Part shown: positions 17,346 to 27,585 of the stretch, piece after piece | How the letters are laid out: the number at the start of each line of letters is the position of its first letter | Position numbering within the stretch: the stretch's first letter is position 1 | Assembly (NCBI GenBank): GCA_027045905.1 | Contig: JALTZY010000325.1 | Span: 1-35,349, forward strand | From: Paracoccaceae bacterium | GTDB taxonomy: Bacteria; Pseudomonadota; Alphaproteobacteria; Rhodobacterales; Rhodobacteraceae | DNA length: 35,349 bases | Reading direction: 5' to 3' | Notes under the pieces: model-generated | What the model was told of the DNA's origin: nothing | The model's input: only the letters and a program-made list of their open reading frames with translations | Database searches by the model: none | Translations under genes and position numbers: made by a program

Positions 17346-20006
17346 TCAGGCGGCTGCCGGACCGGAGCTCCTCGCCCGGCCCTTTTGCAGCATGATCACA
17401 AGCCCCAGAAGCAGCAGCGCCGGAATGTAGAAGATTTCCTTGGGCATCCGGTCGCGCCGGGTCAGGATCTGCTCGATCACCACCGGATTGTCGGGATCAA
17501 GCGTGTCGAACTCCTCGTCAAAGCGCTTCTTCAGGGCCGCATCGGGGAAGTTCCAGGCAAAGCCGTTGAAGACCAGCCTGCCATCCTCTTCCATCGCGTC
17601 GAGACCCACGTCGAACAGCCGCTCCTCGCCGCTGCCGCCGGGAACACCAAGCTCGATCTCGATATTGGTCTGGGTCATGCGATCCGGATCGTCGAAATCC
17701 GGTCCCACCAGCTTGAGGCGAATAATCTCTCCCTCGGGCAGTTCCTCAAGCAGCTGGATCGTCTCGGCCCCGGAGCGGGTCTCGAAGGGCGGCGAGACCA
17801 TGTCTAGCCAGAAGCCGGGGCGGAACAGGGTGAAGGCGATCAGCAGAAGCGCCACCGTCTCCCATGCCCGGCTGCGGGTGATGAACCAGCCCTGCGTCGC
17901 CGCGGCAAAGAGCATCATCGCGATCACCGCGATGACGAAGACGAATATCGCCTTCATCGGCCCCACGTCGATCAGCAACAGGTCGGTGTTGAAGATGAAC
18001 AGGAAGGGCAGCAGCGCCGTGCGGATGTCATAGCCGAAGCCCTGCAGGCCGGTCTTGATCGGATCGCCGCGCGAAATCGCCGCCGCCGCATAGGCGGCAA
18101 GACCCACCGGGGGCGTGTCGTCGGCGAGGATGCCGAAATAGAACACGAACAGGTGCACCGCGACCAGCGGCACCAGCAGGCCCGACTTGGCGCCCAGCGC
18201 CACGATCACCGGCGCCATAAGGCTCGAGACCACCAGGTAATTGGCCGTGGTCGGCAGACCCATGCCGAGGATCAGCGACATCAGCGCCACCAGAATCAGC
18301 ATGATCAGCAGATTGCCGCCCGAGAGATATTCGACCAGCGCGCCGACCATCGCATGGGCGCCGGTGAGCGAAATCGCCCCGACGATGATGCCTGCCGCTG
18401 CGGTGGCGATACCGATGGCGATCATGTTGCGCGCCCCGGCAATCATGCCTTCGACCGTGTCCTTGAGCCCGCGGGCAAGGTCCGCGCCGATATTGGGCCT
18501 GCCGCGGAAGATGCCCTTCAGCGCGTGCTGGGTAAGAGCGATGAAGATCATCGCAAGGCACGCATAAAAGGCAGAGAGCGCCGGCGAGAGCTTGTTCGGC
18601 GTCGGCAGGATGGCCCAGAGCAGGATCAGGATCGGCAACAGAAAGTAGAGACCGGTCATCGCCGTCTCACCGGCCTTGGGCAGCTCGGTGATCGGCACCT
18701 CCGGGTCGTCCTGCTCGAGATCCGGGCGGCGGGAAGCGAGCCACAGCAGCACCAGATAGGCGGCCAGCGCCAGCAGCGCCGCGGCCATGAAGCTGGTTCC
18801 TGGCAGATAGGGGCCGATCAGGGTCATCACGAAATTGGCCGCGAGGATCAGCAGGGCGACGCCGATGAAGCCGCCGATGGTGCCGGCGAGCTTCTGCAGG
18901 AAGGTCAGCGAGGAAGGCGGCCTGGTCAGGCCCTTGAGGTCCAGCTTGCAGGCCTCAAGGTGGACGATATAGACCAGCGCGATATAGCTGACCAGCGCCG
19001 GAACCAGCGCGTGCTTGATCAGGGTCGTGTATTCGACCCCGGTGAACTCGGCGATCAGGAAGGCCGCGGCCCCCATCACCGGCGGGGTCAGCTGACCGTT
19101 GGTCGAAGCGGCCACCTCGACCGCGCCCGCCTTTTCGGCCGGAAAGCCCGTGCGCTTCATCAGCGGGATGGTAAAGGTGCCGGTAGTCACCACATTGGCG
19201 ATCGAAGAGCCGGAATAGAGCCCGGACATGCCGGAAGCGATCACCGCCGCCTTGGCCGGACCGCCGCGCAGGTGGCCAAGCAGGGCAAAGGCTATCTTGA
19301 TGAAATAACCTCCGGCCCCGGCCTTCTCGAGAATCGCACCAAACAGAACGAAGAGGAAGATCATCTGGGTGGACACCGCCAGCGGCTTGCCGAACACGCC
19401 CTCTTCCTGCATCCAGAAGTGCCAGATCCCCTTGGTAAAGGAAGCTCCGCCCCAGTTGCCCCCGCCGATGAAGGCATAGGCCATCAGGATGCCCGCAACC
19501 ACCACCAGCGGCAGGCCCAGCGAGCGAAAGACGGAAATGGCGAGCACCACCAGCCCGACGACAGCGACCATCATGTCGATGCGAACCTGCGGGTGGGAGA
19601 AATCTCCGGCGCGGTTGGCGATATTGCCGTCCATCACGATCATGTAGAGGATCGTCCCGGCACCGAGAAAGATCATCGCCCAGTCATAGGCCGGGATCGT
19701 GGTGCGGCTGGCCTTTTTCCACAGAGGGTAGGACATGATCGCCAGCACCAGCGCAAACATCAGGTGCACCTTGCGGGAAATCGAGAGATTGCCGATGAAC
19801 TGGAAAAACTTGATGCCGGTGGCAACCGTGAGGTCAGAGGGCAGGGTCGATGCGATGTAAAGCTGGTAAAGCGCCCAGACAAGACATATTATCGGTATCA
19901 GCCCGCGCTGCCACCCCTGCGGATTGCGCGCGCCGGTCTCCACTTCGGCCGCAAGCTCCTCGGCTTTCGACACGCCTTCGGCTCGAGACGCATTTGTCCC
20001 TGACAT
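17346..20006 (-). CDS. TRAP transporter fused permease (4TM/12TM) with C-terminal DUF3394-like segment
   Basis: Start MSGTNASRAEGVSKAEE at 20006 with GGAGGAAACC upstream; TRAP large-subunit motifs (SGMSGLYSGSSIANVVTTGTFTIPLMKRTGFPAEKAGAVEVAASTNGQLTPPVMGAAAF; GMGLPTTANY). Confidence 0.94.
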   Translation of the reverse strand: MSGTNASRAEGVSKAEELAAEVETGARNPQGWQRGLIPIICLVWALYQLYIASTLPSDLTVATGIKFFQFIGNLSISRKVHLMFALVLAIMSYPLWKKASRTTIPAYDWAMIFLGAGTILYMIVMDGNIANRAGDFSHPQVRIDMMVAVVGLVVLAISVFRSLGLPLVVVAGILMAYAFIGGGNWGGASFTKGIWHFWMQEEGVFGKPLAVSTQMIFLFVLFGAILEKAGAGGYFIKIAFALLGHLRGGPAKAAVIASGMSGLYSGSSIANVVTTGTFTIPLMKRTGFPAEKAGAVEVAASTNGQLTPPVMGAAAFLIAEFTGVEYTTLIKHALVPALVSYIALVYIVHLEACKLDLKGLTRPPSSLTFLQKLAGTIGGFIGVALLILAANFVMTLIGPYLPGTSFMAAALLALAAYLVLLWLASRRPDLEQDDPEVPITELPKAGETAMTGLYFLLPILILLWAILPTPNKLSPALSAFYACLAMIFIALTQHALKGIFRGRPNIGADLARGLKDTVEGMIAGARNMIAIGIATAAAGIIVGAISLTGAHAMVGALVEYLSGGNLLIMLILVALMSLILGMGLPTTANYLVVSSLMAPVIVALGAKSGLLVPLVAVHLFVFYFGILADDTPPVGLAAYAAAAISRGDPIKTGLQGFGYDIRTALLPFLFIFNTDLLLIDVGPMKAIFVFVIAVIAMMLFAAATQGWFITRSRAWETVALLLIAFTLFRPGFWLDMVSPPFETRSGAETIQLLEELPEGEIIRLKLVGPDFDDPDRMTQTNIEIELGVPGGSGEERLFDVGLDAMEEDGRLVFNGFAWNFPDAALKKRFDEEFDTLDPDNPVVIEQILTRRDRMPKEIFYIPALLLLGLVIMLQKGRARSSGPAAA

Positions 20007-20205
20007 GGTTTCCTCCCTGTAAACAGGTGCACATGGCCTTATGGCGATCACCTGTCCTTTCAGCGCTTCCGGCCGTGGCATACCGCCCCGCGCCGCTGCG
20101 CCATATTCCGTATGTTTATGATCTGTGGCCGCGTTTGCCGCATGCCGATATTCCTGCGGACAGGCTGGCGACAGGCGTCGCCAGCCCGATTCGCATGGGG
20201 GCCGG

Positions 20206-21168
20206 TTACATCCAGCCGCGCTCCTTGTAGTACTTGACCGCACCCGGATGCAGCGGGGCGGAGAGGCTGTCGCGGATCATTTCCTCGGGCTTCAGGTTGG
20301 CAAAGGCCGGGTGCAGCTTCTTGAACTGGTCGAAGTTGTCAAAGACCGCCTTGACCACCGTGTAAACAACATCTTCCGGCACGTCGGCGCGGGTAACGAA
20401 GGTGGCACCGACACCGAAGGTCACGATATCTTCGTCATTGTTATACATCCCGGCCGGGATCACTGCACGGCGATAATAGGGCGTATCGGCGACCAGCTGC
20501 TCGATTTCCGGCGTCCAGGCATTCACCAGATGCGACGGGCAGGAAGCGATCGATTCCTGCGTCAGAGCCGACGGATGACCGACCAGCCAGAAATAGGCAT
20601 CGATCTTGTTGTCGCAAAGCGCAGCAGAGGTTTCCGACGACTTCATCTGCGCCGCCAAGGCCAGGTCGTCACGGCTCCAGCCCATGGTGTTTTCGATCAC
20701 TTCCCAGGTGCCCAGGGTGCCCGAGCCGGGATTACCGATGTTGACCCGCTTGCCGCGCAGATCGGGCAGATTCGTGATCCCGCTATCGTCACGGGCGACA
20801 ATGGTCACCGGCTCCGGGTGCACCGAAAACACCGCACGCAGGTCGGTGAACGGCCCCTGCTCCTCGAATTTCGAAGTGCCGTTATAAGCATGATACTGCC
20901 AGTCGGACTGGGCGATACCGAATTCCAGCTCGCCGGAGCGGATGGTGTTGATGTTGTAGATCGACCCGCCGGTGGATTCGGCCGAGCAGCGGATGCCGGT
21001 TTCCTTGCGCATCTTGTTGACCAGACGGCAGATGGCGCCGCCGGTCGGGTAATACACGCCCGTAACCCCGCCGGTACCGATCGATACGAACTGCTGCTGC
21101 TGGGCGACGGCACCCGATGCTCCGAGGACCAGCATAGCGGTCAAGGCTGCAATTTTGCTGAACTTCAT
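20206..21168 (-). CDS. TAXI-family TRAP transporter solute-binding protein
   Basis: 320 aa; signal peptide then FVSIGTGGVTGVYYPTGGAICRLVNK, typical TAXI motif. Confidence 0.95.
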   Translation of the reverse strand: MKFSKIAALTAMLVLGASGAVAQQQQFVSIGTGGVTGVYYPTGGAICRLVNKMRKETGIRCSAESTGGSIYNINTIRSGELEFGIAQSDWQYHAYNGTSKFEEQGPFTDLRAVFSVHPEPVTIVARDDSGITNLPDLRGKRVNIGNPGSGTLGTWEVIENTMGWSRDDLALAAQMKSSETSAALCDNKIDAYFWLVGHPSALTQESIASCPSHLVNAWTPEIEQLVADTPYYRRAVIPAGMYNNDEDIVTFGVGATFVTRADVPEDVVYTVVKAVFDNFDQFKKLHPAFANLKPEEMIRDSLSAPLHPGAVKYYKERGWM

Positions 21169-21365
21169 CTTGTTCTCCCTGGTTCAGATCTGATGTTTCG
21201 GATGGCTGAAATCTCCGGCAAATCCGAAACGGATACAACGATATAAAGCCGGATGGTAGCATGCTTTTCACGCATGTGAACCCTGAAAGTCCCGCTTCTT
21301 CGCAATACCTGGCACAGAAGCCCGTGACCAAAGGCCGGGATCGCGATCTGCCGCTCTCGTATCTC

Positions 21366-22565
21366 TCACCCTTCCCTCAGAAGTTCCCGCAGGATCTCCT
21401 CCGTATGCTCTCCGCAGCGAGGCGGAGGGCGGCGGTAGCTGACCGGAGTGCGGCTGAATCTGACCGGGTTGCCGATCAGATCGACCTTGCCGGAGGCACT
21501 GCCGGGATAATCGACCGAGATTTTCATCTCGCGCGCCGCAACCTGCTCGCTGGCAAAAACCTCGGGAATGGTATTGATCTCGCCCCCCGGCACGCCCACA
21601 CGCTCCATGCCGGCGACAAGCTCGGCCCTGGGCATTTCCCTGATCCGAGCAGCCAGCAGCGATATCAGCGATTCGCGATGTACAAGCCGGTCGCTATTCC
21701 TGATGAAGCGCGGATCATGGGCCAGCTCCGGCAGACCTATCAGATCGACGAAGCGGGCGAACTGTGCGTCGTTCCCGACTGCAACGATGGCATGGCCGTC
21801 AACGCATTCGAACACCTGGTAAGGCACGATATTGGGGTGCTGGTTACCGCGCCGCTTCGGGGCCACGCCGGAGAGCAGGTAATTCACCCCCTCGTTCACC
21901 AGCCAGGAAATCTGCGTATCGAGCAGCGCCACGTCGATATGCTGCCCCTCACCCGTGCGCTCGCGGTGCAGAAGTGCCGCCAGCAGGGCACTCACCCCAT
22001 ACATGCCGCACATGATATCGGCGATCCCCACGCCCACCTTCATCGGCTCGCCCTCCGGCTCTCCGGTGAGGCTCATGATGCCGCCTGCACCCTGCGCCAG
22101 TAGGTCATAGCCGGGGCGGTGGGCATTGGGGCCGGTCTGGCCGAATCCGGTGATCGAAAGGTAGATGATCGAAGGATTGACCGCGCGGATCGATTCATAA
22201 TCCAGCCTGTATTTCGCGAGCCCCCCGACCTTGAAATTCTCCACCAGCACATCGCATTTCGCCGCCAGCCGGCGGATGGTCTCAGCCCCCTCCGGGTCGG
22301 CCATGTCAATGGCAATCGAGCGCTTGTTGCGGTTGGCCGAGAGGTAATAGGCGCTTTCGCCGGTGGGCTTGCCGTCTTTCCCCAATACATAGGGCGGCCC
22401 CCAGGCGCGGGTATCGTCGCCCCGCCCGGGACGCTCGATCTTGATGACATCTGCACCAAGATCGCCAAGATACTGCGTGGCGAAAGGCGCGGCCAGGATG
22501 CGCGACAGGTCCAGCACCCGTATTCCGGCCAACGGCCCCTGTGCCGATTTCTGTTGCTCAGCCAT
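21366..22565 (-). CDS. CaiB/BaiF (family III) CoA transferase
   Basis: Start MAEQQKSAQGPLAGIRVLDLSRILAAPFATQYLGDLGADVIKIERPGRGDDTR; catalytic-Asp region GVGIADIMCGMYG. Confidence 0.95.
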   Translation of the reverse strand: MAEQQKSAQGPLAGIRVLDLSRILAAPFATQYLGDLGADVIKIERPGRGDDTRAWGPPYVLGKDGKPTGESAYYLSANRNKRSIAIDMADPEGAETIRRLAAKCDVLVENFKVGGLAKYRLDYESIRAVNPSIIYLSITGFGQTGPNAHRPGYDLLAQGAGGIMSLTGEPEGEPMKVGVGIADIMCGMYGVSALLAALLHRERTGEGQHIDVALLDTQISWLVNEGVNYLLSGVAPKRRGNQHPNIVPYQVFECVDGHAIVAVGNDAQFARFVDLIGLPELAHDPRFIRNSDRLVHRESLISLLAARIREMPRAELVAGMERVGVPGGEINTIPEVFASEQVAAREMKISVDYPGSASGKVDLIGNPVRFSRTPVSYRRPPPRCGEHTEEILRELLREG

Positions 22566-22600
22566 TTGCTTTTCTCCTGCCAATCTGGATGCTCTCCCGA

Positions 22601-23518
22601 CTAAACCCGCCAGCCATGCCTGCGAACCGCGGCCAGTATCTGCGCCTCTGCATCCTCGGCATCGGCCTTGATCGAATTGAGTGCAATGAACCAATGCAGA
22701 TAGGTATCGAAATCCGGCTGCCACTCCGCCACCCGGGCAAAGGCCTCTTCTGCCCCGACCTCAGCGACATTGAGCGCAATATGGTGAAAGTCAACCTTGG
22801 CAAACAGGATCGCCGGCTTGTGGAAGAACATGCCCGACAGCGCGACAGAAGAGTTTTCGCTCACCACATAGTCGCATGTCCGCAGCGCCTCCTTCATCCC
22901 CCCGCGGATGACAGAGAGACGCGCATACTTTGCAGAAAGCGTCTCTAATGCTGCCAATTCAGTCTCTGAATAAGCCTCTTTCGGATGCAGGCCCAGAACG
23001 ACCTTTCGGCTCTTGTCCTCCTCCAGAACTGTCTCGATCATTTCCAAGGGTGAGGCGTGCTGAAAACTGCGCCGCTCCAGAAGGCGCCCCTGCATCGGGA
23101 CATAGACCATGCCTTCGCGCACCGGATCGGCGGTCGCGCTCCTAAACAGGAATCGACGCCATCTGTCGGCCCATTTTCGGGCAATATCAGTATCTAACCC
23201 TGCCGGATCGTAATCCTTGAGCGCTACGTCAAATTCCCATCGCTCGTTCGTGCTTTCGATCCGCCAGAAGGGGAAGTAATAGGCCAGGCGCAGATTCAGC
23301 GCCCGGTCATGAAATGGATCAGCCATGAAAAAAAGGCTGTAGCCATTGCGCCTGGCGCTTTTTAGTCTCTGTTCCAGCGTATTTTGCACGAATTCGACTC
23401 GAAAGCCTTGTCCCTCGAAGGCCAACCTGATCCGGTTCATCAGGTTGTAATTGCCGGCCCGCGCCCGCTGGATCTCGGCTTTTTCGAGATAAGTTCTGAG
23501 AATGCGCGCCACGGTCAT
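22601..23518 (-). CDS. Capsular polysaccharide biosynthesis (KpsS-like) protein
   Basis: 305 aa; GMVYVPMQGRLLERRSFQHASPLEMIETVLEEDKSRKVVLGLHPKEAYSETE and CDYVVSENSSVALSGMFFHKPAILFAKVDFHHIA resemble KpsS/LipB-like glycosyltransferases. Confidence 0.7.
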   Translation of the reverse strand: MTVARILRTYLEKAEIQRARAGNYNLMNRIRLAFEGQGFRVEFVQNTLEQRLKSARRNGYSLFFMADPFHDRALNLRLAYYFPFWRIESTNERWEFDVALKDYDPAGLDTDIARKWADRWRRFLFRSATADPVREGMVYVPMQGRLLERRSFQHASPLEMIETVLEEDKSRKVVLGLHPKEAYSETELAALETLSAKYARLSVIRGGMKEALRTCDYVVSENSSVALSGMFFHKPAILFAKVDFHHIALNVAEVGAEEAFARVAEWQPDFDTYLHWFIALNSIKADAEDAEAQILAAVRRHGWRV

Positions 23519-23615
23519 GGGGTGAGCCTAGCTGCGCGCATCCGGCGAAACAAGCCAAAGCGGTTGTCAGTGCGCGCGCGCACCGCATATAAGCGGAAGC
23601 TCCAAGGAGGACATC

Positions 23616-24173
23616 ATGAGCGAGACGGATTTCCCCGGCTGGCACGGCACCACGATCATTGCCGTGCGCAAGGATGGCGAAGTGGCAGTGGCCGGCGACG
23701 GGCAGGTGAGCCTCGGCCAGACGGTGATCAAGGGTACGGCGCGCAAGGTGCGCCGCCTCAGCCCCGGCGGACAGGAGGTCGTGGTAGGCTTTGCCGGCTC
23801 CACCGCCGATGCCTTCACCCTGCTCGAGCGGCTCGAGGTCAAGCTGGAGGCCACTCCCGGCCAGTTGCAGCGTGCCTGCGTGGATCTGGCCAAGGATTGG
23901 CGTACCGACAAATACCTGCAAAAGCTCGAGGCCATGCTGCTTGTCACCGACGGGGCCGAGCTGTACGTCATCACCGGCGCCGGCGACGTGCTCGAGCCCG
24001 AGCATGACGTGGCCGCCATCGGCTCGGGCGGCAATTACGCGCTGGCCGCCGCCCGCGCGATGATGAACGGCCACCGCAATGCCGAGCAGATCGCCCGGCG
24101 CGCCATGAAGATCGCCGCCGATATCTGTGTCTATACCAACGGCAATCTGACCGTGGAGAAAATCGCCAAATGA
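23616..24173 (+). CDS. hslV: ATP-dependent protease subunit HslV
   Basis: [67 protein letters not shown]. Confidence 0.98.
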   Translation: MSETDFPGWHGTTIIAVRKDGEVAVAGDGQVSLGQTVIKGTARKVRRLSPGGQEVVVGFAGSTADAFTLLERLEVKLEATPGQLQRACVDLAKDWRTDKYLQKLEAMLLVTDGAELYVITGAGDVLEPEHDVAAIGSGGNYALAAARAMMNGHRNAEQIARRAMKIAADICVYTNGNLTVEKIAK

Positions 24174-25477
24174 CCGACCTCACCCCCCGCGAGATCGTTT
24201 CGGAGCTGGACCGCTTCATCATCGGCCAGCGCGATGCCAAGCGCGCCGTCGCCGTGGCGCTGCGCAACCGCTGGCGGCGCAAGCAGCTGCCTGCCGACCT
24301 GCGCGAGGAGGTCTATCCCAAGAATATCCTGATGATCGGCCCCACCGGCGTGGGCAAGACCGAGATCAGCCGCCGCCTCGCCCGGCTGGCCAACGCGCCC
24401 TTCATCAAGGTCGAGGCGACCAAGTTCACCGAAGTCGGCTATGTGGGGCGCGATGTGGAGCAGATCGTCCGCGACCTTGTGGATTCTGCGATCCTGCAGA
24501 CCCGTGCCCGGATGCGCGAAGAGGTCAGGGCACGCGCCGAAAGAGCAGCCGAAGACCGGGTGATCGAGGCCATCGCCGGCTCTGACGCCCGCGAAGCCAC
24601 CCGCGAGATGTTCCGCAAGAAGCTGCGAGCTGGCGAGCTGGCCGATCAGGAGATCGAACTTGATCTGGTTGATACCTCCAATCCCATGCCCACCTTCGAC
24701 ATCCCCGGCCAGCCCGGCGCCTCGATGGGAGTGATGGATCTCGGCGCGATCTTCGGCAAGGCCTTAGGCGGGCGCACCGTCCGGCGCAAGATGCGGGTGG
24801 CCGACAGCTACGACGTGCTGATCAGCGAGGAAGCGGACAAGCTCCTGGACGACGAGGCCGTCACCCGCGCCGCACTGGAAGCGGTGGAGCAGAACGGCAT
24901 CGTATTTCTCGACGAGATCGACAAGGTCTGCGCCCGCACCGATGCCCGCGGCGCCGATGTCTCACGCGAGGGCGTGCAGCGCGACCTGCTGCCGCTGATC
25001 GAGGGCACCACGGTTTCCACCAAGCACGGGCCGATCAGCACCGACCACATCCTGTTCATCGCCTCAGGCGCCTTCCATGTGGCCAAGCCCTCCGACCTGC
25101 TGCCCGAGCTTCAGGGGCGCCTGCCGATCCGGGTCGAACTGAGCGCCCTCACCGTTGACGACTTCGTACGCATCCTCACCGAGACCGACAATTCCCTCAC
25201 CCGCCAATACACCGCCCTCATGGGCACTGAAGGCGTCGAGGTGACCTTCACCGAGGACGGTATCAGGGCACTCGCCGAAATCGCTGCCGAAGTGAACCAA
25301 AGTGTCGAAAACATCGGCGCAAGGCGGCTTTACACGGTGATGGAACGGGTGTTTGAAGAGCTCGGCTTCACCGCCCCCGACCGCTCCGGCGAGGTGGTCA
25401 CGATAGACAAGGGTTTCGTACAGGAAAATCTCGGCGACCTGGCCAGATCTTCCGATCTCAGCCGGTACGTCCTGTAA
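24170..25477 (+). CDS. hslU: ATP-dependent protease ATPase subunit HslU
   Basis: [33 protein letters not shown], Walker [35 protein letters not shown] overlap with hslV. Confidence 0.98.
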   Translation: MTDLTPREIVSELDRFIIGQRDAKRAVAVALRNRWRRKQLPADLREEVYPKNILMIGPTGVGKTEISRRLARLANAPFIKVEATKFTEVGYVGRDVEQIVRDLVDSAILQTRARMREEVRARAERAAEDRVIEAIAGSDAREATREMFRKKLRAGELADQEIELDLVDTSNPMPTFDIPGQPGASMGVMDLGAIFGKALGGRTVRRKMRVADSYDVLISEEADKLLDDEAVTRAALEAVEQNGIVFLDEIDKVCARTDARGADVSREGVQRDLLPLIEGTTVSTKHGPISTDHILFIASGAFHVAKPSDLLPELQGRLPIRVELSALTVDDFVRILTETDNSLTRQYTALMGTEGVEVTFTEDGIRALAEIAAEVNQSVENIGARRLYTVMERVFEELGFTAPDRSGEVVTIDKGFVQENLGDLARSSDLSRYVL

Positions 25478-25657
25478 GCTCGGGCTCCCAAATTCCGCGA
25501 TTCTCTCCGGGCAGGCGCGGACACCCTTGGCGCTTCCATCCTCCATGTTTCCAGCCATTTCCATGACCTTTGTCTGCCGCTTCATCGTGCGGCGCATTAA
25601 CAGTCAAGTAACAGGTCGCATTTAATAAAATCGCATTGCTTTTTTCAGGAGGATTTG

Positions 25658-26998
25658 ATGTCCGAATTATCACCCAGGCTGGACCTGCCGTATATTTCTG
25701 CCGCGCAGGCTCAGAAGCATGTCACACATAACGAGGCGCTCCGCCTTCTGGACGGTCTCGCACAGCTGGCCCTGAAGGGCTTTGGCGCAACGACACCGCC
25801 CGCCGCCCCGGCAGATGGGGACATGTACGCCCTCGGGCCCGCTCCAACCGGAGCCTGGGCGGCAAACCCGGGCAGCCTGGCGCTCTGGAGCGACAATGCC
25901 TGGCTTTTCATACCGCCAAAAGAAGGCTGGCTGGCCTGGGGGGAAGCCGAAGCGGAATTGCGCGCCTACAGGTCCGGCAATTGGGAAGAGGTGATTCCGA
26001 CCCTGCAAAATATCGAGAGTCTCGGCATCAACACCACCGCCGATCCGGTCAATCGCCTGGCACTGTCATCGGAGGCCAGCCTGCTGAGCCATGAAGGCAA
26101 CGGCCACCAGCTCAAGATCAATAAGGCAACCACAACCGATACGGCTTCCCTTCTGTATCAGTCGAACTGGACCGGCCACGCCGAGATGGGCCTTACCGGC
26201 GACAATGATTTCCACATCAAGGTATCGCCAGATGGCACCACCTGGAAAAATGCGCTCGAAATACGCACCTCCGACGGAACGGTTCGTGGCGATGCGGTGC
26301 AGGCCGGCAACCTTGACACCACGACCGGGCGTCTGTTGCGGATGACGACAGATCGCGGGCCCTTCGACCTGGGCTCAAGGCGCCCCACGATCCTGAGCGG
26401 AAGCCTGAATGACGTGCAAAACGGCGGGGTCAACCGGTTTCTCTGCTGGAATACAGGCGCAACCGATGTGCCATGGAACTATGGCGTCGGGATGCAGTTC
26501 ATGGCTTTTGACACCACCGGTAATCAGCTTGCGTTTCGTCGCGGCGGATCTCCGGCCATGGCCTTTCGGGCGACCGTCACCTCTGCACCTACCTTTTCGG
26601 AATGGTTCGAGGTATTTCATACCGGAAATGCGGTCGGCACGGTTTCCGCGACACCGGGAATCGGTTCGTCGATCATGGAGCGCGGATCGAATGCCAATGG
26701 CGAATATGTGCGCCTCATAGACGGGACCCAGATCTGCACCCACAGCGTGACGATTGCCGATGTGAATACGGCTGACGGCGCCGGCTTTCGCAACACGACC
26801 GGCATCACCTGGACATTTCCGGCCAATTTTGCCGGCGGCACCCTGCCCAGCCTGAGCGGGTCTGTCAACGATGCCGCTCACGTCTGGCCGACATTTTACT
26901 GTAATAGCGCCAGCATGGCGACCATCCACGCGAAATCGTTCACGGCTCACGCCGGAACGGTTACCGCCCATGTCACGGCCATTGGCCGCTGGTTCTGA
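25658..26998 (+). CDS. DUF2793 domain-containing phage/GTA-like spike or tail-fibre protein
   Basis: SPRLDLPYISAAQAQKHVTHNEALRLLDGLAQLALKG is the DUF2793 N-terminus; later tail-fibre-like ...EWFEVFHTGNAVGTVSATPGIGSSIMERGSNANGEYVRLIDGTQICTHSV. RBS CAGGAGG; ATG 25658. Confidence 0.88.
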   Translation: MSELSPRLDLPYISAAQAQKHVTHNEALRLLDGLAQLALKGFGATTPPAAPADGDMYALGPAPTGAWAANPGSLALWSDNAWLFIPPKEGWLAWGEAEAELRAYRSGNWEEVIPTLQNIESLGINTTADPVNRLALSSEASLLSHEGNGHQLKINKATTTDTASLLYQSNWTGHAEMGLTGDNDFHIKVSPDGTTWKNALEIRTSDGTVRGDAVQAGNLDTTTGRLLRMTTDRGPFDLGSRRPTILSGSLNDVQNGGVNRFLCWNTGATDVPWNYGVGMQFMAFDTTGNQLAFRRGGSPAMAFRATVTSAPTFSEWFEVFHTGNAVGTVSATPGIGSSIMERGSNANGEYVRLIDGTQICTHSVTIADVNTADGAGFRNTTGITWTFPANFAGGTLPSLSGSVNDAAHVWPTFYCNSASMATIHAKSFTAHAGTVTAHVTAIGRWF

Positions 26999-27010
26999 AG
27001 CACTTCGTCT

Positions 27011-27055
27011 CGGGGCTGAAACGGCTCCGAACCGAAGCCCCGGAACCCTTTTATA
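27011..27055 (+). terminator. Putative rho-independent terminator after the DUF2793 gene
   Basis: CGGGGCT (27011-27017) / AGCCCCG (27036-27042) stem followed by GAACCCTTTTAT. Confidence 0.5.
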
Positions 27056-27119
27056 TCATGTGCGCTTCGCAACAGCCCCGATCCGGTATCAGCGAAACGC
27101 CCCACCCCGAGGATACAGA

Positions 27120-27458
27120 ATGATCATCTATCTTTCCCCCATGCGTCGCGACGCACCTATTGAGGTCTCAGTCAGTGGAGATATCCTGAGCATTGACGGA
27201 GAGGCTTTCGATTTCTCAGCCATAAGAGAGGGCGAAACGCTGTCGCAGCAGGATGCCGGCTGCCCGTGGCTGGCCGGTGACGTAACTCGCTCTGGCGGTG
27301 AAATCATCCTCACCCTGATTCTTCCACACGGGCCCAACGCCCCTGCGGAAACCCTGTTTCCTACCGCCATTTCGGTTACCACCGACGGCCCGGTCGCACT
27401 GCCGGCCTTTGACATGCCGGTTGTCGAAGAAAACCCGGACGCACCGCCGCCGGAGTGA
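27120..27458 (+). CDS. Small hypothetical protein (112 aa)
   Basis: ATG at 27120 with GAGGATACAGA upstream; MIIYLSPMRRDAPIEVSVSGDILSIDGEAFDFSAIREGETL... Confidence 0.75.
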   Translation: MIIYLSPMRRDAPIEVSVSGDILSIDGEAFDFSAIREGETLSQQDAGCPWLAGDVTRSGGEIILTLILPHGPNAPAETLFPTAISVTTDGPVALPAFDMPVVEENPDAPPPE

Positions 27459-27585
27459 AAATCGACTTCCGCCTCCCCGGCTGGTAATATCCCGACGCGT
27501 GAGATTCGGGCTTCAACAGGATATCGGATCAGGATATCGTTTCGGCACACATTACAATGGATAACACCAACCGAAGGAGCAAAAT

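Noticed and set aside
18153-20003. 616-aa plus-strand ORF
   Set aside because: Antisense shadow of the TRAP permease; His/Gln/Arg-rich translation without domain-like features.
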